Part shown: positions 5,456 to 7,681 of the stretch, in pieces
How the letters are laid out: each line of letters opens with the position of its first letter
How positions within the stretch are numbered: position 1 is the first letter of the stretch
Origin: an uncultured Clostridia bacterium
GTDB lineage: Bacteria; Bacillota; Clostridia; Monoglobales; Monoglobaceae
Direction of reading: 5' to 3'
NCBI GenBank assembly: GCA_945878965.1
Contig: CAMCUJ010000062.1
Coordinates: 1 to 7,681, forward strand
Length of the DNA: 7,681 bases
The notes under the pieces: generated by a model
Told to the model about the DNA's origin: nothing
Databases searched by the model: none
Seen by the model: only the letters and a program-made list of their open reading frames with translations
Position numbers and translations under genes: made by a program

Positions 5456-5585
5456 AGTTATGCAAATTATCTATCTACAAGAGTCATATAACTTGAGTTA
5501 TTAAGCAAGTTGCGTATATGTGCAGCATAACTTTTGTACAGAATATACAAAAAGTTGAGTGTAATTTGTATATTTTAAATACAAA
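5456..5585. promoter_or_regulatory. Cluster of dyad symmetries upstream of the esterase promoter
   Basis: Several inverted repeats crowd this stretch. AGTTATGC (5456-5463) faces GCATAACT (5525-5532). ATAACT-TG-AGTTAT occupies 5488-5501. AACTTG (5491-5495 region) faces CAAGTT (5506-5511). AACTTTTGTA (5529-5538) faces TACAAAAAGTT (5546-5556). TTTGTAT (5565-5571) faces ATACAAA (5579-5585). The TTTGTA/TACAAA word occurs four times in alternating orientation. These look like possible operator sites for the esterase gene just downstream. The rest of the 359-base gap (5338-5455) is AT-rich with no recognised element. AT bias alone produces some symmetry. Confidence 0.4.
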
Positions 5586-5602
5586 AAAATAACTAAACTC
5601 TC

Positions 5603-5631
5603 TTTAAAAAATTAAAAAAATATTGTATAAT
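5603..5631 (+). promoter_or_regulatory. Candidate promoter of the esterase gene
   Basis: A perfect TATAAT (5626-5631) lies 17 bases after a weak TTTAAA (5603-5608, four of six). A weak -35 beside clustered dyads would suit an activator- or repressor-controlled promoter. The predicted leader is about 58 bases. Confidence 0.55.
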
Positions 5632-5643
5632 AAATATGAGTAT

Positions 5644-5672
5644 GGTTTAAATTATTCCGAATAATTTAAATC
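5644..5672 (+). promoter_or_regulatory. 13-pair hairpin or operator in the esterase leader
   Basis: GGTTTAAATTATT (5644-5656) pairs fully with AATAATTTAAATC (5660-5672), with one G-T wobble and the loop CCG. It lies between the -10 and the Shine-Dalgarno AAGGAGG (5682-5688). It could protect the mRNA 5' end or be a repressor site. No T run follows directly, so attenuation is less likely. Confidence 0.65.
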
Positions 5673-5696
5673 AATTATTTTAAGGAGGAGAAAAAA

Positions 5697-7681
5697 ATGA
5701 GAGGAAAAAGAATTATCGGTTTAATTCTTGCGGTGATGATGATATTTACATCATTTGCCGGAATTACGGTAGTTGCAAATGATGATATTGCAACACTTTC
5801 GGGTGATGCAGTAATCTATAACTTCTCAAAGACAGAAGTTACAGGTGCAACAAATGTAAATGACGGAACTGTACCAATTTACAGTGCCGAGAAAGGCTAT
5901 GGTTTTATATCTGAAATAGATACAATGCCTGAAAGAACAGTGAGAACAGATGCAATTGTATCGACAGATGATGGTTATACAATAACCGAAAGTGAAAATA
6001 CAACTACAAGCTTAAATTCTAGTAACTATAACTATGGCGGACTTGCATTTAAGTTTAATGTAGCTGAGCCGGGTGCGTACCATTTAAAGGTTACAACAAC
6101 GGCTTGCACAAAAGATTCTGTAACTGTTGCTCCATGGGGAATGCAGGCATCAAGACTTACAGGAACCTCTGCGTGGGATTCGGCAGGACTTGTAGCACGC
6201 AGCAACTTTGCATCATGGACAGCAGATGATGTTTGGGAGTATGATTATGTAGCGTACAGCAATTCAATCGTTGTGGAGGTTGAGCCAAGTACAAGACCGA
6301 AGAGCGGTACAGATGTTACAGTCGGAATAAAGAGCATTGAGGTTACTCCTATTGAAAAGAAAGCGGCTGACAGTGAGGAAAAGCCTAATGTATTTGTATT
6401 GGGCGATTCTACACAGAAGACATATACATTTACCGAGGCTGCAATGAGCGGTTACGGTCAGGTTATAAAGAATATGTTTGACCTTGATAAGGTTAATGTA
6501 ATAAACTATTCAATGGGCGGCCGTTCAATGAAAGCAAATTATACAGAGGGTCGTTTTAACTGCGTATTGATGGATGGTAAAGAAGGCGACTATGTTCTTA
6601 TCCATTCAGCTCATAATGATGAATCAACAGGTGATTCTGCCGGACCTGAGGCGAGATTCGGAAGAGGAAGCAATGCAACAACCTACACAAGATGGCTTCA
6701 GGAGGTTTACATACCGGCTCTTAAGGCAAGAGGAATTACTCCTGTATTGGTTACATCAATGCCAAGAACAAACGGTGGAAATGCAATAACGGCATTTGAA
6801 CCGAATTCACCGCTTATTATGAAAAATACTGCAGAAAATACCGAAGGTGTTGAATGGGTAAATCTGTTTGATAATGCTAAGAAATATATAGCGGAAATTG
6901 GTACAGCTGAAACCATTGCAATATATATGAGTATAGAAGCAGGTGAATCTCCGGGTTCTGCAAGTAAAAGTTCATATGCAAACGGTCATCCTCAGGGTAA
7001 AGTAGATGGAACTCACTACAAAGAGGCTGCCGCAAAGCAGTGGTCAAGAATAATTGCCACAGATATTTACAGACAGTCTTTGGATTCATCGGCATCTGAA
7101 GGAATTAAGAAGCTTGCAAGCTATCTTAAGGAATCTGTAAAAAGTGCGGCTCAGGCTGATATAGAAGAGTTTGGTGATGTAGCTACTACAAGCAAGAACT
7201 GGTCAGAGGTATATCCTGAAATGGCTAAGGACGTAACTGAAACAAAGGGTGATGATTCGTATTACAGAAACCAGATAGAAAAGATGCTTGAAATTGGTGC
7301 TATGAAGCTTGACGCTAATGGCAATTTCAATCCTTCAAAGGGGATTTTGGTAAATGATTTCATAAGCTCAATCTGTGCGGTTTGGAACTTAAATGTAGCA
7401 GATTTCGATAAATACTATTCAGGCGTTGAATTGACACGTGAGGTTATGGCATCAATTTTATATGACGCATATGAGATGAAGTTTGGCAAGGATGAAAACG
7501 GTCTATGGAATAAAACTCCGTATATGACTTTATATAACGGAGAGGGTACAATAAGTCCTGATGACCCTCAGTATGACCCTAACATTACAACAAATAAGTC
7601 ACAGTACTATCCGCTTGTTGGCTGGGGTGCATTGGAGGACAGAACAGATGTATCAAGAGAACATGCGGCTAAGTTCTATGA
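5697..7681 (+). CDS. Secreted rhamnogalacturonan acetylesterase-like SGNH hydrolase with SLH-like modules (3' partial)
   Basis: The first 661 residues are present; the gene runs off the right edge. ATG 5697 follows AAGGAGG by eight bases. A signal peptide (1-27, ending VVA before NDD) precedes a beta-rich domain (about 35-218) resembling the accessory domain of bacterial CE12 enzymes. The SGNH/GDSL domain (about 230-460) shows block I GDST (236-239, Ser238 nucleophile), block II NYSMGGRS (270-277), block III HND (306-308) and DGTH (437-440, Asp437 and His440), the expected Ser-Asp-His triad. TYTRWLQEVYIPALKARG and PVLVTSMPR also fit CE12. These enzymes remove acetyl groups from galacturonate in rhamnogalacturonan I. 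After about 500, S-layer-homology-like modules follow (YYRNQIEKMLEIGAM..., LTREVMASIL, VSREHAAKFY), suggesting surface anchoring. Ala305 replaces the glycine usual before HND. Confidence 0.85.
   Translation, partial: MRGKRIIGLILAVMMIFTSFAGITVVANDDIATLSGDAVIYNFSKTEVTGATNVNDGTVPIYSAEKGYGFISEIDTMPERTVRTDAIVSTDDGYTITESENTTTSLNSSNYNYGGLAFKFNVAEPGAYHLKVTTTACTKDSVTVAPWGMQASRLTGTSAWDSAGLVARSNFASWTADDVWEYDYVAYSNSIVVEVEPSTRPKSGTDVTVGIKSIEVTPIEKKAADSEEKPNVFVLGDSTQKTYTFTEAAMSGYGQVIKNMFDLDKVNVINYSMGGRSMKANYTEGRFNCVLMDGKEGDYVLIHSAHNDESTGDSAGPEARFGRGSNATTYTRWLQEVYIPALKARGITPVLVTSMPRTNGGNAITAFEPNSPLIMKNTAENTEGVEWVNLFDNAKKYIAEIGTAETIAIYMSIEAGESPGSASKSSYANGHPQGKVDGTHYKEAAAKQWSRIIATDIYRQSLDSSASEGIKKLASYLKESVKSAAQADIEEFGDVATTSKNWSEVYPEMAKDVTETKGDDSYYRNQIEKMLEIGAMKLDANGNFNPSKGILVNDFISSICAVWNLNVADFDKYYSGVELTREVMASILYDAYEMKFGKDENGLWNKTPYMTLYNGEGTISPDDPQYDPNITTNKSQYYPLVGWGALEDRTDVSREHAAKFY

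Overview
The window looks like chromosomal DNA of a low-GC, AT-rich Firmicute, probably a gut-type member of the Clostridia. The grounds are strong AAGGAGG-type ribosome binding sites, sigma-A promoters, a SpoVB-family flippase, a small protein resembling the clostridial DUF6514 family, and a large secreted enzyme joining a pectin-type esterase to S-layer-homology-like modules. That architecture recalls pectin degraders such as Monoglobus, but the species is inference only. No rRNA, tRNA, CRISPR array, transposase or integrase is visible.

Layout. Bases 1-67 hold the possible tail of an upstream gene and its terminator. Bases 78-195 are a structured three-hairpin repeat, and a 95% identical copy lies in opposite orientation at 5219-5337. 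Between the copies, on the plus strand, are a 65-residue protein (369-566) with its own promoter and terminator, a SpoVB-type polysaccharide flippase (726-2261), a polytopic GT-C-like membrane protein (2372-3904), and a 26-residue hydrophobic peptide (4042-4122) behind a perfect consensus promoter. Bases 4123-4326 carry hairpins and a hexanucleotide tandem repeat but no gene. On the minus strand follow a lipoprotein (5173 to 4556) and a stand-alone Smr-domain protein (4554 to 4327), one base apart and probably coupled. After repeat copy 2 comes a 359-base gap rich in dyad symmetries and holding a promoter. It leads to a secreted rhamnogalacturonan acetylesterase-like protein that starts at 5697 and runs off the right edge.

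How the genes may work together. The flippase and the GT-C-like protein form a plausible pair for exporting and modifying a lipid-linked envelope glycan. The esterase would remove acetyl groups from pectin at the cell surface, held there by its SLH-like modules. The lipoprotein/Smr pair has no obvious shared pathway. The least explained parts are the small peptide locus with its possible leader switch, the inverted pair of structured repeats, and the symmetric region upstream of the esterase.
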